Notes under the pieces: model-generated
Told to the model about the DNA's origin: nothing
Seen by the model: the letters and a program-made list of their open reading frames with translations, nothing else
The model's database searches: none
Shown: one piece after another, positions 20,896 through 30,325 of the stretch
How positions within the stretch are numbered: position 1 is the stretch's first letter
Layout of the letters: each line of letters opens with the position of its first letter
Translations under genes and position numbers: made by a program
Assembly (NCBI RefSeq): GCF_000767615.3
Contig: NZ_CP009553.3
Coordinates: 4,774,001-4,838,000, forward strand
Origin: Pandoraea pnomenusa
Lineage (GTDB): Bacteria; Pseudomonadota; Gammaproteobacteria; Burkholderiales; Burkholderiaceae
Direction: 5' to 3'
DNA length: 64,000 bases

Positions 20896-21290
20896 GCACG
20901 CGCGAACGCGGTATCGAGCCAATCAACGTTCCCACGCTGCAACCGCCCCGCGGACACTATTCGCACGGCGTTTGCGCGGGTGGCTTCGTGTTCGTGTCGG
21001 GACAGTTGCCGATCACCCCCGACGGCGAACGCCTGGTCGGGGCCCCCTTTGCCGCCCAGGCGCAGCAGGCACTGGAGAACGTGGCGACGATCCTGAACGC
21101 GTGCGGCACGAGCGTGAGCCGTCTCGTGCAGGTGCGCGTGTACATCACTAACGTGGACGACTGGGGCGCTTTCAACGAGGTCTACGCCGCGTGGGCCGGC
21201 AGCGCAAAGCCCGCCCGGGCCGTCGTTCCCGTGCCCGCGCTCAGTCACGGCGTGGCCATCGAGATCGAGGCGACGGCATTGGCCGGCTGA
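20892..21290 (+). CDS. RidA-family enamine/imine deaminase
   Basis: A 132-residue trimeric Rid/YjgF protein that hydrolyses reactive enamines and imines made by PLP dehydratases. The core is YSHGVCAGGFVFVSGQLPIT at about residues 23-42. The catalytic arginine is in KPARAVVPV, with the acidic partner in GVAIEIEATAL. The ATG overlaps the TGA of the dehydratase gene, giving a coupled regulator-dehydratase-RidA operon. Confidence 0.9.
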   Translation: MSTRERGIEPINVPTLQPPRGHYSHGVCAGGFVFVSGQLPITPDGERLVGAPFAAQAQQALENVATILNACGTSVSRLVQVRVYITNVDDWGAFNEVYAAWAGSAKPARAVVPVPALSHGVAIEIEATALAG

Positions 21291-21331
21291 GGCTCGACTG
21301 AGGCTCGACTGAGGCTCGACTGAAGGTCGGC
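21288..21331 (+). repeat. 11-bp tandem repeat at the ridA stop
   Basis: TGAGGCTCGAC occurs three times head to tail from the ridA stop codon, followed by a degenerate fourth copy TGAAGGTCGGC. Each unit begins with TGA in a rotating frame. It is probably replication slippage at the operon end. Confidence 0.75.
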
Positions 21332-21538
21332 TGAAAGATGGGCGTGAAGCGCGCCGACCGCGGGCAAGGTCGGCGCAAAACGCCGGCCGTTTGGGAGACG
21401 GCGCCGCCCGCGCGCAAGCCATCTCACAAATCACGGCAACGGCATGCAACGGGCGGGATATTTATCTGCGAAGATCCGTCTCATGGATACCCAGTGACCG
21501 CCTCGCCGGCACACCGATCAGCCCAAAAGCCGCTCATC

Positions 21539-22534
21539 ATGACCCCACCCGACACCTCCGCCGCCCAGCCGTCCCCCGCGTCGTACCCACCGACGCCGCA
21601 ACGTGTCGACGACGAGCCGTTGCGGCTTGTCACCAGCTTCAACGACATCTTCGTCGTGATCGCAGCGTGGCTGCTCTCGTTCGGCACCGTGTTCCTGACC
21701 GGGGGGCTCCCCTCCTGGCTGCAGATGCTGATCGCAACGGCCATCACGTGGGGCCTCTCCGAGATCTTCGTGCGGCGTCGTCGCATGGCCTTGCCCGCGT
21801 TGTGCTTCGCCTTCAGTTTCGTGAGCACCGCCGCATTGCTCGGTTTCGGCAACGCGTCGCTGCTGCACCAGGGCAGCGAGACGGTCCGGGCCTCGATGAG
21901 CGTGTGGACGCTTGCCGCCACCGCCGTGTGCACGCTCCTCGCTGCCGCCCTGTACTGGTGGCGGTTCCGCGTTCCGGCCGTCATCGCCATGGGCCTGGCC
22001 GGCGTGGTGATCGTTGCGTGGGCACATGCGCTCGTGCTCGATGCGCAGGCCGTCGGCGGGTTGCTTGTCGCCAACATCGTGGCCGGCCTCGCGATCTTCA
22101 TCTGGGCGCTGCGCTGGGACGCGCAGGATCCTCAGCGCATCACGATCCGCTCGGATGTCGCCTTCTGGCTCCATCTGCTCGCCTCGTGCATGGTCACCCA
22201 CCCGATCTTCTGGATGCTCGCCCCACATCACCCGGGCGCCGTGATCGCCGTGTTCCTTGTGCTCACCGCCGTGTCGCTCGCGATCGATCGTCGCGCGCTG
22301 ATGCTCTCGTCGCTGTTGTATGTCATGAGCGCGATGCTGCGCCTGATGGTCACGCCTTCGCCGGTCGGCGGCGATCTTCCGGGACGGTCTTACGACCTCG
22401 CGCCAATGTCGCTGCCGCTGGTCGCCGTCGTGGTCGGCGGCGGGCTGCTGTTGCTTTCCGTGTTCTGGAAACCGTCGCGCGGCGCGGTGCTGCGCCTGCT
22501 GCCCACAGCGTGGCGGGCGCGTCTGCCGCGCTGA
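21539..22534 (+). CDS. Polytopic membrane protein of unknown function
   Basis: A 331-residue protein with about ten hydrophobic helices, for example VVIAAWLLSFGTVFLTGGL and LVAVVVGGGLLLLSVFW near the C terminus. The start at ATG 21539 fits a cytoplasmic N-terminal tail of about 35 residues rich in Pro. A longer in-frame extension upstream is not membrane-protein-like. The charged block FVRRRRMALP follows the second helix. I recognise no functional motif. It converges on the PhnZ-like gene and has no evident partner. Confidence 0.7.
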   Translation: MTPPDTSAAQPSPASYPPTPQRVDDEPLRLVTSFNDIFVVIAAWLLSFGTVFLTGGLPSWLQMLIATAITWGLSEIFVRRRRMALPALCFAFSFVSTAALLGFGNASLLHQGSETVRASMSVWTLAATAVCTLLAAALYWWRFRVPAVIAMGLAGVVIVAWAHALVLDAQAVGGLLVANIVAGLAIFIWALRWDAQDPQRITIRSDVAFWLHLLASCMVTHPIFWMLAPHHPGAVIAVFLVLTAVSLAIDRRALMLSSLLYVMSAMLRLMVTPSPVGGDLPGRSYDLAPMSLPLVAVVVGGGLLLLSVFWKPSRGAVLRLLPTAWRARLPR

Positions 22535-22568
22535 CCGGCCTGCGCCGTCTCGCCGCGCGACTGCGCCG

Positions 22569-23117
22569 CTACTGCAACGTCACACGCGTGAGCACCGCCA
22601 TGAAGTGATCGAGCGACGGCGTGACAAGACCGGCCACCTTGGCACGATCGTCCCATCGGCGCAGGCGTAACGCCGCATCGGCATGCTCGCGCGCCAGGAA
22701 CGCGCGCGCCTGCTCGTCACTGAACACCCCGCCCTGCAATGCCAGGCTGCGCACGGAGTCCTCCGACAATTGGCCGAGATACGCCGCATCGATGGCACAC
22801 AGGCATCGCTTGGCGTCCACGTGCAGACGAATCGGATCGAGCACGGCATCGCCGAACAGCGGCCGCAGGAAAGGCAGGGCGTAATACTGGTGCAGATCGT
22901 CGATGCCGCGCTCGGTGGGCGTTTCGCCCTGGAGGTTGAGCAGATGGCCGAGGTCATGGAGAAAGCTGGCCGCGACGAGCGCCTCGTCGGCGCCCTCGCT
23001 TTCGGCAAGCGCGCCGCATTGCAGCGCATGTTCCAGTTGGGTGACGGGCTCGCCGCTGTAGGCGAGCGAACCGAATTTATCGAACAGGGTGCGGATGTCC
23101 GGCAGGCTCAGGGCCAT
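22569..23117 (-). CDS. PhnZ-like HD-domain protein, phosphonate-associated
   Basis: A 182-residue HD-fold protein of the kind found in phosphonate degradation operons (TIGR03276-like). From memory of PhnZ, a mixed-valence diiron oxygenase, the key residues are conserved: Y20 and E23 (AYSGEPVTQLEH), H30, H54-D55, H58, H76, H99, K103 and D156 or D157 (RRWDDRAK). PhnZ cleaves the C-P bond of 2-amino-1-hydroxyethylphosphonate made by the dioxygenase PhnY*, which I do not see in this window. The start ATG 23117 lies inside the end of the Na/phosphate cotransporter gene (41-bp overlap), so the two are coupled. Confidence 0.85.
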   Translation of the reverse strand: MALSLPDIRTLFDKFGSLAYSGEPVTQLEHALQCGALAESEGADEALVAASFLHDLGHLLNLQGETPTERGIDDLHQYYALPFLRPLFGDAVLDPIRLHVDAKRCLCAIDAAYLGQLSEDSVRSLALQGGVFSDEQARAFLAREHADAALRLRRWDDRAKVAGLVTPSLDHFMAVLTRVTLQ

Positions 23118-24870
23118 CGTGTGAACTCTCGTTGTCGTCGCGAGATCCGGGAGCGGCTGCCGTCGCGACATCGGCGAGCGCCGCCAGCTTGGAGGCCTTC
23201 GTTTCCTTGGGCGGCTTGGTCGTATCCTTCGGCTTGTCGCGCATGCGGCTCTTGCGAAGCGCGCCCGCGTCGTCGAGCACCGGATAGGCCGTGGAGCAGA
23301 ACAGCGAATTGAGACGCTTCATGTCGCTGATGATGTCCAGATGCAGTGAACTCGTCTCGATGCTCTGCACCGACTGCCCCGCCAGACGATTCAGGTGCGT
23401 GTACGAATAGGCACGCTCGAGATCGCGGAAGCTCTCCTTTTCCGCCATCAGGCGCTGCGCGCTCTTGAGGTCGGTATTCAGAAACACCGACAGGCCCAGT
23501 TGGAGGTTGGTCACCAGTCGCGCATGCATGTCGCAGATCTCCTGCAGGCCCGCCTCGGAGAACGACAGCTTGTGCGAGATCTTCTTCTCCTCGACCTCGG
23601 TCACCATGCGCTCGATGATGTCGCCGGCATGTTCCAGGTTGATCGTGAGCGAAATGATGTCGGTCCAGCGGCGGCTGTCCTGCTCGCTCAGGTTCTCGCG
23701 CGACACGCGCGTCAGATACATCTTCACCGCGGTATAAAGATGGTCGACGTCGTCGTCCAGACGTCGCGTCTCTCTGGCGCGCACCACGTCGTTGCTGCGA
23801 ATCACGTCGAGCAGGCCGTTGAGCATCTGCTCGACGATGTCGCCCATGCGCAACGTTTCGCGTGTGGCATTGGCGAGCGCGAGCGACGGCATCTCCAGCG
23901 CACTCTCGTCCAGGTGGCGCGCGCGCGTGACACCGTCGGCCTCGGGCTTTTCGGCGAGCAGGCGCTCGCAAAGCCGTGCCATCGGTTCGGTGAACGCGAG
24001 AAACACCACGCAGCGAATCAGGTTGTACAACACGTGGAAATTGACGACGGCTTGCGCGGGCGCGTCGGAGATCCAGTCCACGAGATGCGGCGCATAGTCG
24101 ATGAACGGCAGCACCAGCACGCAACCGATCAACTTGAAGATGAGGCTGCCGAACACCACGCGGCGGCCCGCGGCGTTCTGCCCCGCCGAGGTGAGCATGG
24201 CCAGCATGCCGCTGCCCAGATTCGCGCCGATCACCAGACACAGCGCGACCTTGAGCGAAATCACCCCCGATGACGCCAGCGTTGCCGTGAGCAGCACCGC
24301 CGCCAGACTCGAATACGACACCATCGCAAAGAGCGCGCCGATCAGCGTATCAAGCATCACGTCGCCCGTGAGCGAGCCGAACAACACCTTCACACCCGCG
24401 GCTTCGGTCATCGGCGTGGTCGCCGCCACGATCAGTTGCAACGCGAGAATGATCAGACCGAGCCCGATCGACACGCGCCCGAGCTGGCCAGCGCGCGTCT
24501 GCTTGCGCGACAGAAAAAAGATGACGCCGAAGAAGATCAATAGCGGCGAAAGCCAGTGCAGGTCGAACGTCAGCACCCGCGCCATGAGCGCCGTCCCGAC
24601 GTCGGCCCCCAGCATGATCGACAACGCCGGCGCCAGTGCAATGAGCCCCTGCGCGCCGAACGACGACACGATCAACGCCGTGGCGTTGCTGCTCTGCACG
24701 AGACCCGTGACGAGCACGCCGGCCGCGAAGGCAAGGAAACGGTTGGAAATGCTGTGCGAAAGAATGCGCCGCAGATCGGCGCCGTAGACGCGCAGCACGC
24801 CGGTACGCACGATATGCGTACCCCAAATCAGCATCGCCACGCCGGAAAGGAGGTTGAGTAGTGTCAGCAT
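23077..24870 (-). CDS. Na/phosphate cotransporter with C-terminal PhoU-like domain
   Basis: A 597-residue NptA/PNaS-family protein. Start ATG 24870 (MLTLLNLLSGVAMLIWGTHI). The duplicated signature QSSNATALIVSSF and VSYSSLAAVLLTATLASSG marks the two inverted membrane halves. Residues from about 330 form PhoU-like helices (MGDIVEQMLNGLLDVIRSND). A Lys/Pro-rich tail ends the protein. It imports or balances inorganic phosphate. Its overlap with the PhnZ-like gene suggests that phosphate released from phosphonates is handled together with breakdown; this is inference. Confidence 0.9.
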   Translation of the reverse strand: MLTLLNLLSGVAMLIWGTHIVRTGVLRVYGADLRRILSHSISNRFLAFAAGVLVTGLVQSSNATALIVSSFGAQGLIALAPALSIMLGADVGTALMARVLTFDLHWLSPLLIFFGVIFFLSRKQTRAGQLGRVSIGLGLIILALQLIVAATTPMTEAAGVKVLFGSLTGDVMLDTLIGALFAMVSYSSLAAVLLTATLASSGVISLKVALCLVIGANLGSGMLAMLTSAGQNAAGRRVVFGSLIFKLIGCVLVLPFIDYAPHLVDWISDAPAQAVVNFHVLYNLIRCVVFLAFTEPMARLCERLLAEKPEADGVTRARHLDESALEMPSLALANATRETLRMGDIVEQMLNGLLDVIRSNDVVRARETRRLDDDVDHLYTAVKMYLTRVSRENLSEQDSRRWTDIISLTINLEHAGDIIERMVTEVEEKKISHKLSFSEAGLQEICDMHARLVTNLQLGLSVFLNTDLKSAQRLMAEKESFRDLERAYSYTHLNRLAGQSVQSIETSSLHLDIISDMKRLNSLFCSTAYPVLDDAGALRKSRMRDKPKDTTKPPKETKASKLAALADVATAAAPGSRDDNESSHDGPEPAGHPHPVR

Positions 24871-25186
24871 GCCAGTGTTCCGTGATCTTCTTGTCGACGG
24901 GACTGGCGACGTCCTGCGCCGCCGACATGACGCGCCCACTGGTTTGCCAAACCGGCATCCCGCGTCAGTCCATCACTGGCGTCGGGATGCGTATGAAGTT
25001 CACGCGTCATGCGTATCCCCAATCGGTACACCGTACACCAAATCGATCACTGCAACAATCGTGTCATCAAATTGTCACAATTTTCGGCTCGATTCTGCCA
25101 ACCCTTGTTGCGTAAGGGGGACAGACGGGTGACCGGTCTTCCGGACACCCCCGTTTTCCCTGCGCCCATCGCCTTCCGTGGCGGGT
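24871..25186. other. Intergenic region with Pho-box-like repeat and palindrome
   Basis: A 316-base gap upstream of the cotransporter and downstream of phnY. It holds the Pho-box-like element at 25061-25083 and a hairpin at 25127-25150 (GGGTGACCGG-TCTT-CCGGACACCC, one mismatched pair) that may end phnY transcription. No gene is visible. Confidence 0.5.
25061..25083 (+). promoter_or_regulatory. Pho-box-like direct repeat overlapping a 15-bp palindrome
   Basis: GTGTCAT-CAAA-TTGTCAC (25061-25078) has two TGTCA cores exactly 11 bases apart, as in PhoB sites. AAATTGT-C-ACAATTT (25069-25083) is a perfect palindrome overlapping it. The element is about 190 bases upstream of the Na/phosphate cotransporter but oriented away from it, so its target is uncertain. 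Confidence 0.4.
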
Positions 25187-26641
25187 TCAAATCCCCCAGG
25201 GCAACGTGAAGGTCTTGGTGTTGGTGAAGCTCTTCATCGCCTCCTGCACGCCCTCCTTGTAGCCCAGCCCCGAATCCTTGATGCCGCCGAACGGCGTCAG
25301 TTCGATACGGTAGCCGGGCACTTCCCAGACATTCACGGTGCCGACCTGCAGGTCGTTGGTAAAGCGCGTCACGTAGTCGAGCCGGTTCGTGCACACGCCC
25401 GAGGACAAGCCGAAGGCCGTGCCGTTGGAGATGGCGATGGCCTCGTCGATGCTGCCGAACGTGATGATCGGCGAGACCGGGCCGAACGTCTCTTCGCGCA
25501 CCACGGTCATTTTCGGATCGACACGATCGATGACGGTCGGCGAGTACAACGCGCCGTCGCGGCGATTCCCCACCAGCAACCGCGCGCCCTGGGCGACGGC
25601 CTCGTTTACGCGCGCCTCGAACAGGCGGGCCGCGGCTTCGTCGATGACCGTACCCATGTCGTTGTTACCGTCGGCCGGATCGCCGTACTTCCATGCGCGA
25701 GTCTTCTCCACCACCAGCTCGGTGAACCGGGCGGCGATGTCCTGATGCACGAGCATGCGCTTGACCGCCGTGCAGCGTTGGCCGGAGTTCTTGTACGAGC
25801 CTTGCACCGCGAGATCGGAGGCACGATCGAGATCGGCGTCTTCCATGACGATCAGCGGGTCGTTGCCGCCGAGCTCCAGCACGATGCGTCGATACCCCGC
25901 CTTCGACGCGATGTACTTGCCGATCGACACACCGCCCGTGAACGTGATCAGGTCGATGTTCTCGTTGGTGATCAGCTCATCGGCGATCTCCATCGGATCG
26001 CCCGTGATCACCTGCAGCATCTCCGGCGGCAGTCCCGCCTCGTAGAGCGTGTCGGCCAGGTAGTACGCCGAGAGCGGCACCTTCTCGGAAGGCTTGAGCA
26101 CCATGCGGTTATTGGTCGCGATCGACGGCGCCACCTTGTGGGCCACCTGATTCATGGGGTGATTGAATGGCGTGATCGCCGAGATCGCGCCCAGCAGCGG
26201 CTCACGCTGCGTGACCACGCGACGCTTTTTGCCGTGCGGCGTGAGATCGCACGAAAACGCCTGCCCATCGTCCTTGAGCGCCTCGCCGGCGGCGAAGCCG
26301 AGCACGTCGGCCACACGGCCGATTTCGTAGATGGCGTCCTTTTGGCACAACCCCGACTCCATCGTGATGATGGCGGCCGCCTGCGTGGTGCGCTCGCGCA
26401 ACAGCGCGGCAGCCTTTTCGAGGATGTTCGCGCGCTCGAAGCGCGTGAGGGTGGAGCGGAACTGCCTGGCGATCGAGAATGCGCGACGCACGTCGTCGAG
26501 CGACGCTTTCGGCACGGTGCCGACGAGGTCGCCCGAGTAAGGATTGAAGACTTCGATGATCCGTTCGCGGGTCACTTTCTCGCCGCCGATGCGAAGCGCT
26601 TCGGCGCGGAATTCGGGGTGCAGCTTGTGCGGCGCGTTCAT
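25187..26641 (-). CDS. phnY: Phosphonoacetaldehyde dehydrogenase
   Basis: A 484-residue NAD-dependent aldehyde dehydrogenase that oxidises phosphonoacetaldehyde to phosphonoacetate. The start ATG 26641 has GGAGAA at good spacing. Catalytic residues are C290 in NSGQRCTAVKR, E256 in VLELGGNDPL and N160 in TPFNHP. The position of the Cys agrees with what I recall of the characterised Sinorhizobium PhnY. Adjacent phnA and nearby phnW complete the AEP to acetate plus phosphate route, which supports this substrate over a generic aldehyde. Confidence 0.92.
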   Translation of the reverse strand: MNAPHKLHPEFRAEALRIGGEKVTRERIIEVFNPYSGDLVGTVPKASLDDVRRAFSIARQFRSTLTRFERANILEKAAALLRERTTQAAAIITMESGLCQKDAIYEIGRVADVLGFAAGEALKDDGQAFSCDLTPHGKKRRVVTQREPLLGAISAITPFNHPMNQVAHKVAPSIATNNRMVLKPSEKVPLSAYYLADTLYEAGLPPEMLQVITGDPMEIADELITNENIDLITFTGGVSIGKYIASKAGYRRIVLELGGNDPLIVMEDADLDRASDLAVQGSYKNSGQRCTAVKRMLVHQDIAARFTELVVEKTRAWKYGDPADGNNDMGTVIDEAAARLFEARVNEAVAQGARLLVGNRRDGALYSPTVIDRVDPKMTVVREETFGPVSPIITFGSIDEAIAISNGTAFGLSSGVCTNRLDYVTRFTNDLQVGTVNVWEVPGYRIELTPFGGIKDSGLGYKEGVQEAMKSFTNTKTFTLPWGI

Positions 26642-26754
26642 GGGGTTCTCCACAGCGTATCCAACTGGACAGGGGCCCGGCCGCGCAACCATAACGGGGT
26701 TTGCGCGCCGTTGGTTCTCATCAGGAATCGTTCGAATGTGGCATCGGTCGCGCT

Positions 26755-28083
<1,329 letters not shown>

Positions 28084-28122
28084 TTATTCAACACAATCGG
28101 TACGTCGATGTCGCGGGCGCGA

Positions 28123-28839
28123 TCAGCCGGCCTTCGCCTGCGTACCGCTTCCCGGCGCGCGCGCCAGGGCTTCGCGAATGCGGGCGCGGCCGCGCGAGAG
28201 GTGCTCGCGAGTGACCTGCGCCGCGCGCTCGGGGTCGCGTGAGGCAATGGCGCTCACGATGTCGCGGTGTTCGCGCTCCGACTTCGGCGGCGCGGACGTG
28301 TCCGCCGTCAGCGCCTCGTGACGGAACAGGCTCAGCTCCTTGACCAGGCGGCGGTAGGTCTCGAGCAACTTGCGATTGCCGACCATCGCCACCAGCGCGT
28401 CGTGAAACGCCAGGTTCAACCGGTAGTACCCTTCGCTGTCGCCCGCCTCCACCGCGCGATGCATCGCCTCGACGGATTCGCGCAACTGCGTGAGCTGCTC
28501 CGACGTGATCGTCTCGGCCAGCGTGCGCGCCACGTGTTCGTCCAGCACACCGCGCAGCGCGTAGATCTCCTCGGCCTCCTCCAGGGAGATCACGCGCACG
28601 AACACGCCGCGATTCTTCTCGGTGCGCAGCAATCCGGCTTCTTCCAGAGCGCGAAACGCTTCACGCACCGGTCCCCGTGACACGCCCAGCCGCCCGGCCA
28701 CCTCGATTTCGTTGAGCTTGGTGCCGGGCGTGAGCGTGCCCGCCATGATCTGGCGCTCGATCTCGTGCTGAACGAGCGTGGTGAGCGACTGGCTTTGCAG
28801 TAGCTCGATCGCCGTTGGCGAGGTGGGCTTCGGGGTCAT
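28123..28839 (-). CDS. phnR: GntR (FCD subfamily) regulator of AEP catabolism
   Basis: A 238-residue regulator. The N-terminal winged helix (LVQHEIERQIMAGTLTPGTK, then LGVSRGPVREAFRALEEAGL) is followed by an all-helical FCD ligand domain with metal-binding His positions (NLAFHDALV, EREHRDIV). It matches the phosphonate-utilisation-associated FadR-like group. It is divergent from phnS across a 381-base AT-rich region with TTGT-N2-ACAA-type dyads, its likely operators. The effector is probably AEP or a catabolite; this is inference. Confidence 0.88.
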   Translation of the reverse strand: MTPKPTSPTAIELLQSQSLTTLVQHEIERQIMAGTLTPGTKLNEIEVAGRLGVSRGPVREAFRALEEAGLLRTEKNRGVFVRVISLEEAEEIYALRGVLDEHVARTLAETITSEQLTQLRESVEAMHRAVEAGDSEGYYRLNLAFHDALVAMVGNRKLLETYRRLVKELSLFRHEALTADTSAPPKSEREHRDIVSAIASRDPERAAQVTREHLSRGRARIREALARAPGSGTQAKAG

Positions 28840-29220
28840 ACCGGTCTTCCTTTTCTCTGAATTCCGCGCTGGGCACTCATGCGATCCCGTGCTGCCGACA
28901 CCGTTGCAATTTGTGGCATCACGTGATTATTTTTGTTGTTGACATTCAAGCACAGCAATTTGTAGATTGTCAACAAAACACATCCGACATTGCAGGCAAA
29001 TTTCGCAACAACGTCGGGGTGAGTCGGTTCAGGCAACGACGAAACCCTATCTGAATCAATGATTTCCATACTATTGGAGGTATTTGACGAACAGATGACA
29101 AATGCATCGGGTTTCAATAAAAAGACATAATTTGCCAATAATATGCAACACAACACCCCAAAAGAGGGCGTTGACCGACTCACTCACGCGATCTGGATTC
29201 GCGACCCACAGGAGCCATCC
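28840..29220. other. Divergent phnR/phnS control region
   Basis: A 381-base AT-rich non-coding region, unlike the surrounding GC-rich genes. It contains the paired GntR-type sites at 28936-28976 and several weak sigma-70-like elements. An in-frame ATG at 29143 could extend PhnS but would place its signal peptide internally. Confidence 0.6.
28936..28976. promoter_or_regulatory. Paired candidate PhnR operators overlapping a promoter
   Basis: TTGTTGACA (28936-28944) and TGTCAACAA (28968-28976) are perfect 9-bp inverted repeats. Each is also part of a short dyad, TTGT-TG-ACAT and TTGT-CA-ACAA, with centres 31 bases apart. TTGACA at 28939-28944 and TAGATT at 28963-28968 (18-base spacer) could be a rightward promoter for phnS lying between the sites. 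Confidence 0.5.
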
Positions 29221-30261
29221 ATGAACCAAACGTTGCGCCATGCCATGCGCGTAGCCGCCTCGCTTGCCGCCGGACTCGTCTGCGCCGCGCAGGCCGGTCA
29301 GGCGCTCGCCAAGACCACGCTGACCGTCTATACGGCCTGGGAAGTCGAAGTCATGCGCCCGTATGCCGAGGCGTTCCAGAAAGCGAATCCCGATATCGAT
29401 ATCAAATACGTGCGCGACTCCACCGGCGTGGTCACCGCCAAGGTACTCGCCGAGAAAGCCAACCCGCAGGCCGACGTGATCGCCGGACTCGCGGCCTCGA
29501 GTCTCGAGCTGATCAAGCAGGAAGGCTTGCTCACGCCGTACACGCCGAAGGGTTTCGATCGGCTCACGCGCGCCTATAGCGACAAGGCAACACCGCCTTC
29601 GTGGATCGGGCTGGACGTGTGGGGCGCCACCGTGTGCTTCAACACGGTGGAGGCGGCCAAGCGCAACCTCCCGAAACCGACCTCGTGGGAAGACCTGGCC
29701 AAGCCGATTTACAAGGGCATGATCGTGATGCCCAATCCGGCCACGTCGGGCACCGGCTTCCTCGACGTGACGGCGTGGCTGCAGATGTTCGGCAAGGAAG
29801 GCGGCTGGAAGTACATGGATGCGCTCGACAAGAACATCGTCAAGTACACGCACTCGGGCTCGAAACCGTGCCGGGACGCGGGCGCCGGCGAATACCCGAT
29901 CGGCATCTCGTTCGAGTTCAACGCGCATCGCACCAAGGCCGCGGGCGCACCGATCGATCTCGTGTTCCCCAAGGAAGGGCTGGGTTACGACATCGAGGCG
30001 GCCGGCATTGTGAAGACCACCAGGAAGCTCGACGCCGCCAAGCGGTACATGGACTGGCTCGCCAGCAAGGAAGCCAACGAGATGTATGCGAAGGACTGGG
30101 CCATCGTCGCCTATCCGGGGGTTGCAAAGAAGTTCGACACCATTCCGGCGAACTACCCCGACATGCTCGTGAAGAACGATTTCACGGAAATCGCGAAGCA
30201 GCGCGAGTCGGTGCTCGCCGAATGGCAGAAGCGCTACGGCGCGAAGTCCGAGAAGAAATAA
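29221..30261 (+). CDS. phnS: 2-aminoethylphosphonate ABC transporter, substrate-binding protein
   Basis: A 346-residue periplasmic binding protein of the iron/AEP (FbpA/PhnS) type. The signal peptide spans residues 1-30 with cleavage near GQALA-K. The mature start KTTLTVYTAWEVEVMRPYAE and the later SSLELIKQEGLLTPYTP are typical. The start ATG 29221 has AGGAG upstream. It delivers AEP to the membrane complex of PhnT and the fused permease encoded next. The operon context phnS-T-UV-W is the main support for AEP as ligand. Confidence 0.9.
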   Translation: MNQTLRHAMRVAASLAAGLVCAAQAGQALAKTTLTVYTAWEVEVMRPYAEAFQKANPDIDIKYVRDSTGVVTAKVLAEKANPQADVIAGLAASSLELIKQEGLLTPYTPKGFDRLTRAYSDKATPPSWIGLDVWGATVCFNTVEAAKRNLPKPTSWEDLAKPIYKGMIVMPNPATSGTGFLDVTAWLQMFGKEGGWKYMDALDKNIVKYTHSGSKPCRDAGAGEYPIGISFEFNAHRTKAAGAPIDLVFPKEGLGYDIEAAGIVKTTRKLDAAKRYMDWLASKEANEMYAKDWAIVAYPGVAKKFDTIPANYPDMLVKNDFTEIAKQRESVLAEWQKRYGAKSEKK

Positions 30262-30325
30262 GCGCGGCGAACGCGCCGGACACTTGGCCCATCGGACATT
30301 GCGAACCCTGCAGGAGGTCCCCCGA

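Noticed and set aside
25178..25200. tRNA T-loop-like sequence GGGTTCAAATCCC
   Set aside because: No acceptor, anticodon or D arms fit around it, and it overlaps the phnY stop codon; chance match.
29143..29220. N-terminal extension of PhnS from the ATG at 29143
   Set aside because: It would bury the signal peptide; the ATG at 29221 has a ribosome site and a proper signal sequence.
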